From Rhodospirillaceae bacterium (GTDB lineage Bacteria; Pseudomonadota; Alphaproteobacteria; DSM-16000; Inquilinaceae): a stretch of DNA of 64,000 nucleotides. The stretch spans positions 117,747-181,746 of the forward strand of contig JACKIG010000010.1 in NCBI GenBank assembly GCA_020638595.1, written 5' to 3'. A program made the position numbers and the translations under genes. Below, in pieces: positions 18,196-26,701 of the stretch. Position 1 is the stretch's first letter. Each line of letters starts with the position of its first letter. The notes under the pieces were generated by a model. That model was not told the DNA's origin. It saw only the letters and a program-made list of their open reading frames with translations, and ran no database searches.

Positions 18196-18998
18196 AGGTG
18201 GTGCTGTTCTGCGGTGGCCAGGGGATGCGGCTGCGCGACTATTCCCACGACATCCCCAAGCCGATGGTGCCGATCGGATATCGCCCCATCCTCTGGCACG
18301 TGATGAAGTATTACGCCGCGCACGGGCACAAGGACTTCATCCTGTGCCTGGGATACAAGGCCGACTACATCAAGGACTATTTCCTGAACTACAAGGAGGC
18401 CATCTCCAACGACTTCGTGCTGTCGGAAGGCGGCGCGAAGCTGCAGATGCTGGCGACCGACATCCACGACTGGCGCATCAGCTTCGTCGATACGGGCTTT
18501 TCGTCCAATATCGGCGAGCGGCTGCGCGCGGTGCGGGACCACCTGCGCGGTGAGGAGATGTTCCTGGCCAACTACAGCGACAACCTGACCGACTTCCCGC
18601 TGCCCCGGCTGATCGAACGGGTGCGCCACAGCGGCAAGGTCGGCGGCTTCCTGGCCGTCAAGCCGCCCTACAGCTTCCATCTGGTCCACTTCAAGGACGA
18701 CGACCTGGTCGGCGAGATCCGCGATTTCCGCGACACCGACCTGTGGATCAACGGCGGCAATTTCGTGCTGCGCCAGGAGGTGTTCGACCATATGCACGAG
18801 GGCGAAGAGCTGGTGCTGGAACCCTTCGCCCGGCTGATCGCCCGCGACCAGCTGATCGCCTGCCGCTATGAAGGCTTCTGGATGGCCATGGACACCTTCA
18901 AGGAAAAGCGCGCGCTGGACGACCTGTACGAGCGCGACAACGCGCCGTGGGAGATCTGGAAGGACAAGGCGCGCCAGGCGGCGGACCGCCCGGCATGA
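18192..18998 (+). CDS. Sugar-1-phosphate cytidylyltransferase-like nucleotidyltransferase (RfbF type)
   Basis: 268 residues from GTG 18192, overlapping the previous stop by 4 bp. The N-terminus has the nucleotidyltransferase signature GGQGMRLRDYSHDIPKPMVP, then GYKADYIKDYF and DTGFSSNIGERL, which resemble glucose-1-phosphate cytidylyltransferase. LANYSDNL corresponds to the metal-binding Asp region and WINGGNFVL to the sugar site. It activates a hexose-1-phosphate in the cytoplasm. A CDP-sugar is the best guess from the RfbF-like motifs, but the sugar is not known. Its stop overlaps the next start (ATGA). Confidence 0.88.
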   Translation: MKVVLFCGGQGMRLRDYSHDIPKPMVPIGYRPILWHVMKYYAAHGHKDFILCLGYKADYIKDYFLNYKEAISNDFVLSEGGAKLQMLATDIHDWRISFVDTGFSSNIGERLRAVRDHLRGEEMFLANYSDNLTDFPLPRLIERVRHSGKVGGFLAVKPPYSFHLVHFKDDDLVGEIRDFRDTDLWINGGNFVLRQEVFDHMHEGEELVLEPFARLIARDQLIACRYEGFWMAMDTFKEKRALDDLYERDNAPWEIWKDKARQAADRPA

Positions 18999-19642
18999 CG
19001 GCCCTGGCGATCCCCGGCCTCAGCCGCCTTCTGGTCCTGGGGGCGCATTGCGACGATATCGAGATCGGCTGCGGCGCCACGGTGATGCATCTGGTCAACC
19101 GGCACCCGGGACTGTCGGTGCAGTGGGCCACCTTCTCCGGCGACCGCGAACGCCGGGACGAGACGCAGCGCGCGGCCGAAGCGTTCCTGGACGGGGCCGG
19201 CACCCGCCAGGTCGACGTCTTCGACTTCCGCGACGGCTATTTCCCCTGGGTCGGCGATGCCATCAAGGACCGGTTCGAGGAGATCGCCCGGACCTTCGTG
19301 CCGGACCTGGTGCTGACCCACCACCGCCACGACCGCCACCAGGACCATCGCGTCATTTCCGACCTGACCTGGAACACCTTCCGCCGCCAGCTGGTGCTGG
19401 AATACGAAGTGCCCAAATGGGATGGCGACCTGGGCCGCCCGAATGTCTATGTGCCGCTGTCGGACGCCGACGTGCAGCGCAAGATCGCCCACCTGATGAC
19501 GTTCTATGCCAGCCAGCGGTCGCGCGACTGGTTCACCGAGGATCTGTTCGCGGGAATGATGCGCCTGCGCGGCGTCGAATGCCGTGCGGCCAGCGGCTTC
19601 GCCGAAGCCTTCTACGGCTACAAGCTGACCCTGGCCGGGTGA
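18995..19642 (+). CDS. PIG-L family deacetylase
   Basis: 215 residues from ATG 18995, whose start overlaps the previous stop. Zinc and catalytic motifs of the LmbE/PIG-L family are present: GAHCDDIEIGCG (His-x-Asp-Asp) near the N-terminus and THHRHDRHQDHR in the middle. The family removes N-acetyl groups from GlcNAc-type sugars. Being last in an operon with a cytidylyltransferase and three methyltransferases, it may free an amino group on the activated sugar or act on a lipid-linked intermediate. A 312-bp AT-richer region follows. Confidence 0.9.
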   Translation: MTALAIPGLSRLLVLGAHCDDIEIGCGATVMHLVNRHPGLSVQWATFSGDRERRDETQRAAEAFLDGAGTRQVDVFDFRDGYFPWVGDAIKDRFEEIARTFVPDLVLTHHRHDRHQDHRVISDLTWNTFRRQLVLEYEVPKWDGDLGRPNVYVPLSDADVQRKIAHLMTFYASQRSRDWFTEDLFAGMMRLRGVECRAASGFAEAFYGYKLTLAG

Positions 19643-19954
19643 GCCGGCCGGCATCAAGATGCCATTATCTTGTGTATCGATGGGTCGATCCGTCAGGATT
19701 TCGCGCCAGGGATGGCCGGCGTTTACCAGAAAAAAGTGAAAAATGCGGCCTTCCGCAAAAGGAAGAAATATAGTATTGTTCCAAGGATAAGTATGGGCGG
19801 CACAAACAAGATTAACGCAGGTTACGCCGACGTTTACCAAGACTTCAAGGTGCCACGCTGGCGAAGGCATCATCGGCGGACGAAGCGATCGGATCGAGGC
19901 AGGGGAGCGTGAGGCCGGGCTGGAGGACGGTAGGGCTTCTGGTTGGGAGTGTTC
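19643..19954. promoter_or_regulatory. AT-richer upstream region of the large repeat protein, with a direct repeat
   Basis: 312 bp without a gene. It is visibly lower in GC than its surroundings and includes ATATAGTATTG near 19768. The sequence GCCGGCGTTTACCAGA at 19715-19730 recurs as GCCGACGTTTACCAAG at 19826-19841 (14 of 16 matched), which could be a pair of regulator half-sites. The likely RBS of the next gene is GGGAG at about 19945. Confidence 0.4.
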
Positions 19955-21694
19955 ATGTCGCAGATTCAAAGCGACGATTTCAGCGATTCGACGCTTGACG
20001 ACGCCTGGGACCTGGAAGGTCCCGCGGGCGCGGTCAATCTCGCTTCGGCGGCCGGCGAATCGTATCTGGAGCTTGTCGTTCCGGAAGGCGACCACAATGC
20101 CTGGGACGACAACCTGACGACGCGGCTGATGCAGGACGCCGCGGACGAAGACTTCACCATCGAAGCCAGGTTCCTCAGCACGCCCACCCAGGCCTATCAG
20201 ATGCAGGGCCTGCTGGTGGAGGAAGACGCCGACAACTGGATCCGGTTCGACGTCTATCACGACGGCACCAATCTGCACATCTTCGGCGCCGCCACCGTTG
20301 ACGGCTGGTCGGCGGCCAAGTTCGACCTGAAGATCGCCGCGGCCAGTGCCGCCTATCTGCGGGTGACGCGCGAAGGCGATGTCTGGACCTTCCAGTATTC
20401 CGCCGATGGCGTGACCTGGAAGACGGCCGGCAGCTATACGCTGGACATGACGGTGACATCCGTCGGGGTGTTCGCCGGGGCGACGGACGTGTCCGGCGGC
20501 GGGCCCGGCTATACCGCCCAGGTCGACTACTTCAACAACACCGCCGATCCGATCGTCGATGAGGACGCCGGCAACGCTGCCCCCGTGGCCGGCGACGACA
20601 CGGCGGCGACGGCGGCCAACACGGCCCTGGTGCTGAGCGTCGCCGACCTTCTGGCCAACGACAGCGACGCCGACGGCGACGCCTTGAGCCTGGCCGGCTT
20701 CACCCAGCCGGCGCACGGCACGCTGGTCGACAACGGCGACGGCACCCTGACCTATACCCCCGACGCCGGCTATGCCGGGGCCGACAGCGTCACCTACACC
20801 GTCACCGACGGTACCGCGACGGCATCGGCCACCGTCGCGATCACGGTGACGGCGGCCGAGCCGCAGCCTGCTCCCGAGCCGGAACCGGAGCCGGAGCCCC
20901 AGAACACCGCCCCCGTGGCCGGCGACGACGCCCTGGCGGCGGACGAGGATACGGCGCTGGTCATCAGCATCGCCGGCCTGCTGGCCAATGACGGCGATGC
21001 CGACGGCGACCCGCTGGCCCTGGCCGGCTTCGCCCAGCCGGCGCATGGCACGCTGGTCGACAACGGCGACGGCACCCTGACCTATACCCCCGATGCCGAC
21101 TACGCCGGCGCCGACAGCTTCACCTATACCGTCAGTGACGGTGCCGACACCGACACGGCCACGGTCGCCCTGACCGTCGCCGCGGCCAACGACGCGCCGA
21201 CGGCGGGCGACGACGCGGCGACGACCGCGGCCGGCACGCCGCTGGTGCTGTCGGTGGCCGGCCTGCTGGCCAATGACGGCGATGCCGATGGCGACCCGCT
21301 GACCCTGGTGGGCTTCACCCAGCCGGCGCACGGCACGCTGGTCGACAACGGCGACGGCACCCTGACCTATACGCCCGAGGCCGGGTATGCCGGCGCCGAC
21401 GGCTTCACCTACACCGTCAGCGACGGATCGGAGCGACCGCCACGGCCGATGTCGCCCTGGCCGTGGAGGCGGAACCCGCCATCCGGTCCGACGACTTCAG
21501 CGGCGCCGCCCTGGATGCCATGTGGTCGCCGGAAGGGCCGGCCGGGACGGTCGCCGTCGCGTCGAACGGCACGGATGCGTATCTGGAGATCGCGGTTCCC
21601 GCGGGCGACTACGACGCCTGGAACGCCAACAACACGACCCGCGTCGTCCAGGATGCGGTGGACGAGGATTTCGAGGTCCAGGCCAAGTTCCTGA
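19955..21694 (+). CDS. Large secreted Ig-like/DUF1349-like repeat protein, N-terminal fragment
   Basis: Starts at ATG 19955 with GGGAG upstream; no signal peptide is visible, as expected for type I secretion. Residues about 5-195 form a concanavalin-like DUF1349-type domain (WIRFDVYHDGTNLHIF, EGDVWTFQYSADG). Three cadherin/Big-type repeats follow, each with PVAGDD, LLANDxDADGD, QPAHGTLVDNGDGTLTYTP and TYTVxDG. A PEPEPEPEP linker lies between the first two. Meaningful sequence stops near 21430: after SDGS the frame slips and about 88 unrelated residues follow to a stop. The correct continuation is in the next frame. This is therefore the first part of one broken or mis-sequenced gene spanning 19955-25637. 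Confidence 0.7.
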   Translation: MSQIQSDDFSDSTLDDAWDLEGPAGAVNLASAAGESYLELVVPEGDHNAWDDNLTTRLMQDAADEDFTIEARFLSTPTQAYQMQGLLVEEDADNWIRFDVYHDGTNLHIFGAATVDGWSAAKFDLKIAAASAAYLRVTREGDVWTFQYSADGVTWKTAGSYTLDMTVTSVGVFAGATDVSGGGPGYTAQVDYFNNTADPIVDEDAGNAAPVAGDDTAATAANTALVLSVADLLANDSDADGDALSLAGFTQPAHGTLVDNGDGTLTYTPDAGYAGADSVTYTVTDGTATASATVAITVTAAEPQPAPEPEPEPEPQNTAPVAGDDALAADEDTALVISIAGLLANDGDADGDPLALAGFAQPAHGTLVDNGDGTLTYTPDADYAGADSFTYTVSDGADTDTATVALTVAAANDAPTAGDDAATTAAGTPLVLSVAGLLANDGDADGDPLTLVGFTQPAHGTLVDNGDGTLTYTPEAGYAGADGFTYTVSDGSERPPRPMSPWPWRRNPPSGPTTSAAPPWMPCGRRKGRPGRSPSRRTARMRIWRSRFPRATTTPGTPTTRPASSRMRWTRISRSRPSS

Positions 21695-24300
21695 CCCTGC
21701 CCAGCCAGCGCTTCCAGATGCAGGGCATCCTGGTGGAGCAGGACGCGAAAACCTGGATCCGCTTCGACGTCTACCACGACGGATCGAAGCTCTACATCTT
21801 CAGCGCCGCCACCGCCAACGGCTGGACGGCGGCGAAGTTCAACACGTCGATCGCCGCCGCCAACGCCACCTACATGCAGGTGACGCGCGAAGGCGATGTC
21901 TGGACGTTCCGCTATTCCGGTGACGGGCAGACCTGGACGACGGCCGGCAGCTACACCTTCGCCATGACGGTGACGGGCGTCGGCCCCTATGCGGGGTCGA
22001 CGGGGTCGCCCGGGGCAGGCCCCGGCTACACTGCGCAGGTCGACTATTTCTTCAACACCGCCGCCCCGATCGCGGACGAAGACGCCGGCAACACCGCCCC
22101 CGTGGCCGGCGACGACACCGCGGCGACCGCGGCCGACACGGCGCTGGTGCTGAGCGTCGCCGACCTTCTGGCCAACGACAGCGACGCCCGATTTATGACG
22201 CTCTTCGAGCCTGGCTGGTTTAACGGCCGGCGTAATGGCACGCTGTCGACAACGGCGACGGCACTTCTGACCTATACTTCCCCGACGCCGGCTATGCCGG
22301 GGCCGACAGCGTCACCTACACCGTCACCGATGGCACGGCGACCGCCTCCGCCACCGTGGCGATCACGGTGACGGACCCCGCCAACACCGCGCCGGTGGCC
22401 GGCGACGACGCCCTGGCGGCGGATGAGGATACGGCGCTGGTCATCAGCATCGCCGGCCTGCTGGCCAATGACGGCGATACCGACGGCGACACGCTGGCCC
22501 TGGCCGGCTTCGCCCAGCCGGCGCATGGTACGCTGGCCGACAACGGCGACGGCACCCTGACCTATACCCCCGATGCCGACTACGCCGGCGCCGACAGCTT
22601 CACCTATACCGTCACCGACGGTACCGCCACCGACACGGCCACGGTCGCCCTGACCGTCGCCGCGGCCAACGACGCGCCGACGGCGGGCGACGACACGGCG
22701 ACGACCGCGGCCGGCACGCCGCTGGTGCTGTCGGTGGCCGGCCTGCTGGCCAATGATGGCGATGCCGACGGCGACCCGCTGACCCTGGTGGGCTTCACCC
22801 AGCCGGCGCACGGCACGCTGGTCGGCGAGCAACCATCCGTCCGATTGAATTTCAGCGCCGCCCTGGATGCCATGTGGTCGCCGGAGGGGCCGGCCGGGTC
22901 GGTCGCCGTCGCGTCGAACGGCACGGATGCGTATCTGGAGATCGCGGTTCCCGCGGGCGACTACGACGCCTGGAACGCCAACAACACGACCCGCGTCGTC
23001 CAGGATGCGGTGGACGAGGATTTCGAGGTCCAGGCCAAGTTCCTGACCCTGCCCAGCCAGCGCTTCCAGATGCAGGGCATCCTGGTGGAGCAGGATGCGA
23101 AAACCTGGATCCGCTTCGACGTCTACCATGACGGGTCAAAGCTCTACATCTTCAGCGCCGCCACCGCCAACGGCTGGACGGCAGCGAAGTTCAACACGTC
23201 GATCGCGGCCGCCAACGCCACCTACATGCAGGTGACGCGCGAAGGCGATGTCTGGACGTTCCGCTATTCCGGTGACGGGCAGACCTGGACGACGGCCGGC
23301 AGCTACACCTTCGCCATGACGGTGACGGGCGTCGGCCCCTATGCGGGGTCGACGGGGTCGCCCGGGGCCGGCCCCGGCTATACCGCGCAGGTCGACTATT
23401 TCTTCAACACCGCCGCCCCGATCGCGGACGAAGACGCCGGCAACGCCGCCCCCGTGGCCGGCGACGACACAGCGGCGACCGCGGCCGATACGGCCCTGGT
23501 GCTGAGCGTCGCCGACCTTCTGGCCAACGACAGCGACGCCGACGGCGACGCCTTGAGCCTGGCCGGCTTCACCCAGCCGGCGCACGGCACGCTGGTCGAC
23601 AACGGCGACGGCACCCTGACCTATACGCCCGACGCCGGCTATGCCGGGGCCGACAGCATCACCTACACCGTCACCGACGGCACGGCCACAGCCTCCGCCA
23701 CCGTGGCGATCACGGTGACGGACCCCGCCAACACCGCACCGGTGGCCGGCGACGACGCCCTGGCGGCGACCGAGGATACGGCGCTGGTCATCAGCATCGC
23801 CGGCCTGCTGGCCAACGACGGCGATGCCGACGGCGACGCGCTGGCCCTGGCCGGCTTCGCCCAGCCGGCGCATGGCACGTTGGCCGACAACGGCGACGGC
23901 ACCCTGACCTATACCCCAGCCCCCGATTTCAACGGGATCGACACCTTCACCTACACCGTGGGCGACGGGCGCGGCGGGTTTTCCACCGCGGAGGTGGAGA
24001 TCGCCGTGGCCGCGGTCAACGATGCGCCGGCACCTGGGGACGACACCGCGACGGTGGACAAGGACACGGCCCTGGTCCTGAGCATTGCCGGCCTGCTGGC
24101 CAATGACGGCGATGTCGATGGCGACGTGCTGTCCTGGTCGGGCTTCACCCAACCGGTCCATGGCGCGCTGGTCGACAACGGCGACGGCAGCCTGACCTAT
24201 ACGCCCGAGGCCGGTTTCACCGGCGTCGACAGCTTCACCTATGGCGTCACCGACGGCGCGGCCGAAGCCTGGGCCACGGTGGATATCTCCATCAGCCCCA
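19970..24300 (+). repeat. Three tandem copies of a four-domain coding module (DUF1349-like + 3 Ig-like)
   Basis: Copy 1 is about 19970-21470, copy 2 about 21480-22830 (third Ig repeat truncated) and copy 3 about 22850-24300. Copies 2 and 3 are almost identical at base level through the DUF1349-like domain and first two Ig repeats (offset 1352 bp at the domain start); copy 1 is more diverged. All three coding anomalies (about 21430, 22190-22300 and 22825-22850) lie in or beside copy 2. Confidence 0.8.
21463..22371 (+). CDS. Large secreted repeat protein, middle fragment (out of frame)
   Basis: In-frame family sequence begins upstream of the GTG at 21463 (GATATADVALAV from about 21430) and carries a second DUF1349-like domain (WIRFDVYHDGSKLYIFSAAT) then the start of another Ig-like repeat. 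The reading is lost near 22190: after LLANDSDA comes a stretch of about 110 bp (22190-22300) that still aligns roughly with the repeat but is full of substitutions and small indels. The true frame resumes downstream. I do not think this is an independent gene; it is the middle of the 19955-25637 coding region. Confidence 0.5.
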   Translation: MEAEPAIRSDDFSGAALDAMWSPEGPAGTVAVASNGTDAYLEIAVPAGDYDAWNANNTTRVVQDAVDEDFEVQAKFLTLPSQRFQMQGILVEQDAKTWIRFDVYHDGSKLYIFSAATANGWTAAKFNTSIAAANATYMQVTREGDVWTFRYSGDGQTWTTAGSYTFAMTVTGVGPYAGSTGSPGAGPGYTAQVDYFFNTAAPIADEDAGNTAPVAGDDTAATAADTALVLSVADLLANDSDARFMTLFEPGWFNGRRNGTLSTTATALLTYTSPTPAMPGPTASPTPSPMARRPPPPPWRSR

Positions 24301-25637
24301 TCATCGACGTCTGGTACGGCACGACCCAGGAATTCGCCCATCTGGGCGAAGCGCAGCGCTGGGTCAACATCCTGGGCAATGTCGACCTCGACCAAGTCAC
24401 GGGCCTCACCTATTCGCTGAACGGCGGGGCCGAAGTGGTGCTGTCGATCGGTCCCGACACCCGGCGCCTGCAGGACAGCGGCGATTTCAACATCGACCTG
24501 GACTATGCCGATCTGGACGGTTCGTCCGCCGACGACGTGGTGACGATCACCGCCACGCTCAACGACGGCAGCACCGTCACCCAGGACGTGACGATCGTCT
24601 ACGAATCGAACAAGGAATGGGCGAAGAACTACACCATCGACTGGTCGACCGTGACCGACATCCAGGACGTGGTGCAGGTCGTCGACGGCCAGTGGGTGAT
24701 CACCGAGGACGGCATCCGCACGGCCGCACCCGGCTATGACCGCGTGCTGGCGCTGGGCGACCAGACCTGGGACAACTACGAGGTCAACCTGACCCTGACC
24801 ATCCACACGATGGGCGACGGCACCGTCAGGGACGGCGCCGGGCTTGGCGTCGGCATGCTGTGGGACGGCCACACCGACAGCCCGATCAAGGGCTGGCAGC
24901 CGCTGTCCGGCTGGGACCCGTTCGTGTCGCCCTTCTACAGCACGCAGACCGGCAGCTTCATCCTGCACGACTATCCCAACTGGGCCGGGCCGCACCTGGA
25001 CGAATCGGGCTTCCTGTTCGAGGAAGGCGCAAGCTACAACCTGAAGGTCCGGGTCGAGCAGACCAACGTGTTCGACCGCGTCTACAGCTTCAAGATCTGG
25101 GAAGCAGGCACGGACGAGCCCGCCGACTGGCTGCTGTACGGCGTCGATACCATGACCGACCCGGTGAACGGGGCGTTCGTCCTGATCGCCCACAACTGGG
25201 ACGTCACCTTCGGCGACATCACCGTGACGGAGATCACCGGCAACGACATCATCGCCGGCAGGGATACCGACGACCTGGTCATCGCCGTCGACGAGAGCCA
25301 GTCGAACCCGGGCCTGGGGGAGATCGATGTCCTGCAGGGCGGCGCGGGGGCGGATGTCTTCGTCTTCGGCAACGCCGCCGGCGACTTCTACGACGACGGC
25401 AATGCCGCCACGGCCGGCACCCAGGACTATGGCCTGATCTGGGATTTCGAGCAGGGCATCGACAGGATCCAGCTGGCCGGTGGTTTCGACGACTACGTGA
25501 TCGCCGATACGGCGGACGGCCTGCCCGACGGGGCCGGCATCTACCGCGCGTCCGACGGGGAGCTGATCGGCATCGTCAACGGCGTCGACGCCGCATCGCT
25601 GCACGCCGACGACTTCCTGGATATCTGGATCGCCTGA
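22356..25637 (+). CDS. Large secreted repeat protein, C-terminal fragment with RTX-like end
   Basis: 1093 codons from the first in-frame start, but family sequence continues upstream to about 22300. Order: one complete and one truncated Ig-like repeat, a third DUF1349-like domain (about 165-355), three Ig-like repeats (to about 645), a unique module (about 649-960), and an acidic Gly/Asp-rich end (about 960-1093) with GGAGADVFVFG and a closing hydrophobic patch FLDIWIA. That end resembles the calcium-binding, type-I-secretion C-terminus of RTX-like surface proteins. No T1SS exporter gene is in the window. A surface adhesin or glycan-binding matrix protein is the likely role, given the polysaccharide neighbourhood. 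Ends in a convergent hairpin. Confidence 0.75.
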   Translation: MAITVTDPANTAPVAGDDALAADEDTALVISIAGLLANDGDTDGDTLALAGFAQPAHGTLADNGDGTLTYTPDADYAGADSFTYTVTDGTATDTATVALTVAAANDAPTAGDDTATTAAGTPLVLSVAGLLANDGDADGDPLTLVGFTQPAHGTLVGEQPSVRLNFSAALDAMWSPEGPAGSVAVASNGTDAYLEIAVPAGDYDAWNANNTTRVVQDAVDEDFEVQAKFLTLPSQRFQMQGILVEQDAKTWIRFDVYHDGSKLYIFSAATANGWTAAKFNTSIAAANATYMQVTREGDVWTFRYSGDGQTWTTAGSYTFAMTVTGVGPYAGSTGSPGAGPGYTAQVDYFFNTAAPIADEDAGNAAPVAGDDTAATAADTALVLSVADLLANDSDADGDALSLAGFTQPAHGTLVDNGDGTLTYTPDAGYAGADSITYTVTDGTATASATVAITVTDPANTAPVAGDDALAATEDTALVISIAGLLANDGDADGDALALAGFAQPAHGTLADNGDGTLTYTPAPDFNGIDTFTYTVGDGRGGFSTAEVEIAVAAVNDAPAPGDDTATVDKDTALVLSIAGLLANDGDVDGDVLSWSGFTQPVHGALVDNGDGSLTYTPEAGFTGVDSFTYGVTDGAAEAWATVDISISPIIDVWYGTTQEFAHLGEAQRWVNILGNVDLDQVTGLTYSLNGGAEVVLSIGPDTRRLQDSGDFNIDLDYADLDGSSADDVVTITATLNDGSTVTQDVTIVYESNKEWAKNYTIDWSTVTDIQDVVQVVDGQWVITEDGIRTAAPGYDRVLALGDQTWDNYEVNLTLTIHTMGDGTVRDGAGLGVGMLWDGHTDSPIKGWQPLSGWDPFVSPFYSTQTGSFILHDYPNWAGPHLDESGFLFEEGASYNLKVRVEQTNVFDRVYSFKIWEAGTDEPADWLLYGVDTMTDPVNGAFVLIAHNWDVTFGDITVTEITGNDIIAGRDTDDLVIAVDESQSNPGLGEIDVLQGGAGADVFVFGNAAGDFYDDGNAATAGTQDYGLIWDFEQGIDRIQLAGGFDDYVIADTADGLPDGAGIYRASDGELIGIVNGVDAASLHADDFLDIWIA

Positions 25638-25668
25638 CCGGCCGGGCCGGCGTCGGGCCGCCGGTCAG
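25634..25668. terminator. Convergent stem-loop covering both stop codons
   Basis: CTGACCGGC (25634-25642) pairs with GCCGGTCAG (25660-25668). The arms contain the stop codons of the converging genes. No T-tract, so termination strength is uncertain. Confidence 0.45.
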
Positions 25669-26645
25669 CGCCCGAACAGCAGGTGCTTGCCCCGGCGCAG
25701 GTTTTCCGCCACCGGGTCGGGCAGGTATTGCATGCCTTCGCGGACGAATTCGATGACGTTGCGCGGCTTGAAGGGCCACAGCAGCAGGGCGCCGCAACAG
25801 GCGAGCTTCTGGCCCAGGGGGATGTCCGCCTCGCACGCCAGCCGCCAATAGTCGCGATAGAGGCGCGAGACGATCGGCGGCCGCCGCGCCACCAGGCGCG
25901 GGTCATACCACTGGGTGGAGACCCTGACGCCACGCACCGCGGATTCGGAGAAGGCTTCGGCGTGGCGCCGGTTCATGAACAGCGGCTCGGCGACGCCCAG
26001 GAAGCGGCCCTGCAGCATCAGCGCCGCCAGCAAAGCCCGATCGGAACCGAAATAGGGCTGGTGCAGCTGCGTCCGGCGCAGCGCCGACGCGCGGATCACG
26101 CCGAGGACTTCGTAGCAGAGGCGCGAGCGCATCACGAACCCGCAGAACCGCTCGGCCGGGGCCCGCGATGCCGGCCCCCGGGGCAGCGCCGAACCCTGCG
26201 CGAAGATATCGCCGGACGCGTCGATCAGCAGCGTGTCGGTGTGGCAGAGAACGGCATCCGGATTCGCGTCCAGCTTGGCGACGCATCGGTCAAGGTATTC
26301 CGGCGCCATCAAGTCGTCGTGGGGGCACCATTTGAAATACTCGCTATCGGATACATCAAACAGGTAGTTGAAATTCGGACCTGCGCCGATGTTTTGCGGA
26401 TGCCGGTGATAGACGATGCGCGCATCGGCTTCAGCGTAGCGGCGGCAGATCTCCTCTGTCCGGTCTGTCGAACAGTTGTCGCCGATCAACAGCACGAAGT
26501 CGGTATAAGTCTGGGCCAGGATCGTATCGATCGCCTGGCCGACATACCGTTCGCCGTTGTAAACCGGCAAGCCTAAAGTGACGCGTGGGTTTGGCACCGT
26601 ATCCACTTCATCATGCCGGCCGATCGGTCCGGCCGGCGACTTCAT
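25665..26645 (-). CDS. Glycosyltransferase family 2
   Basis: About 326 residues from ATG 26645; a TTG 12 codons upstream is the alternative. GT-A features are RVTLGLPVYNGERYVGQAID, DNCSTDRTEEICRRY and FKWCPHDDLMAPEYL, in which the metal-binding DXD is replaced by HDD. C-terminal hydrophobic segment LACCGALLLWPFKP. It lies directly downstream of the flippase gene on the same strand (56 bp apart), as expected for a repeat-unit transferase, and converges on the large repeat protein gene. Local GC is slightly lower in the first 250 bp than in the rest of the gene. Confidence 0.88.
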   Translation of the reverse strand: MKSPAGPIGRHDEVDTVPNPRVTLGLPVYNGERYVGQAIDTILAQTYTDFVLLIGDNCSTDRTEEICRRYAEADARIVYHRHPQNIGAGPNFNYLFDVSDSEYFKWCPHDDLMAPEYLDRCVAKLDANPDAVLCHTDTLLIDASGDIFAQGSALPRGPASRAPAERFCGFVMRSRLCYEVLGVIRASALRRTQLHQPYFGSDRALLAALMLQGRFLGVAEPLFMNRRHAEAFSESAVRGVRVSTQWYDPRLVARRPPIVSRLYRDYWRLACEADIPLGQKLACCGALLLWPFKPRNVIEFVREGMQYLPDPVAENLRRGKHLLFGR

Positions 26646-26701
26646 GATACTCTGCCGCAGATTGGTTTCCAAATGGTGCAAGCGCCGGGCGGTCCCGGGG
26701 T

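Noticed and set aside
18866..25604. Two antisense frames of over 800 codons opposite the repeat protein
   Set aside because: They mirror the periodic plus-strand repeat codons and have low-complexity GDAVG/GIAGVG composition, with no recognisable domain.
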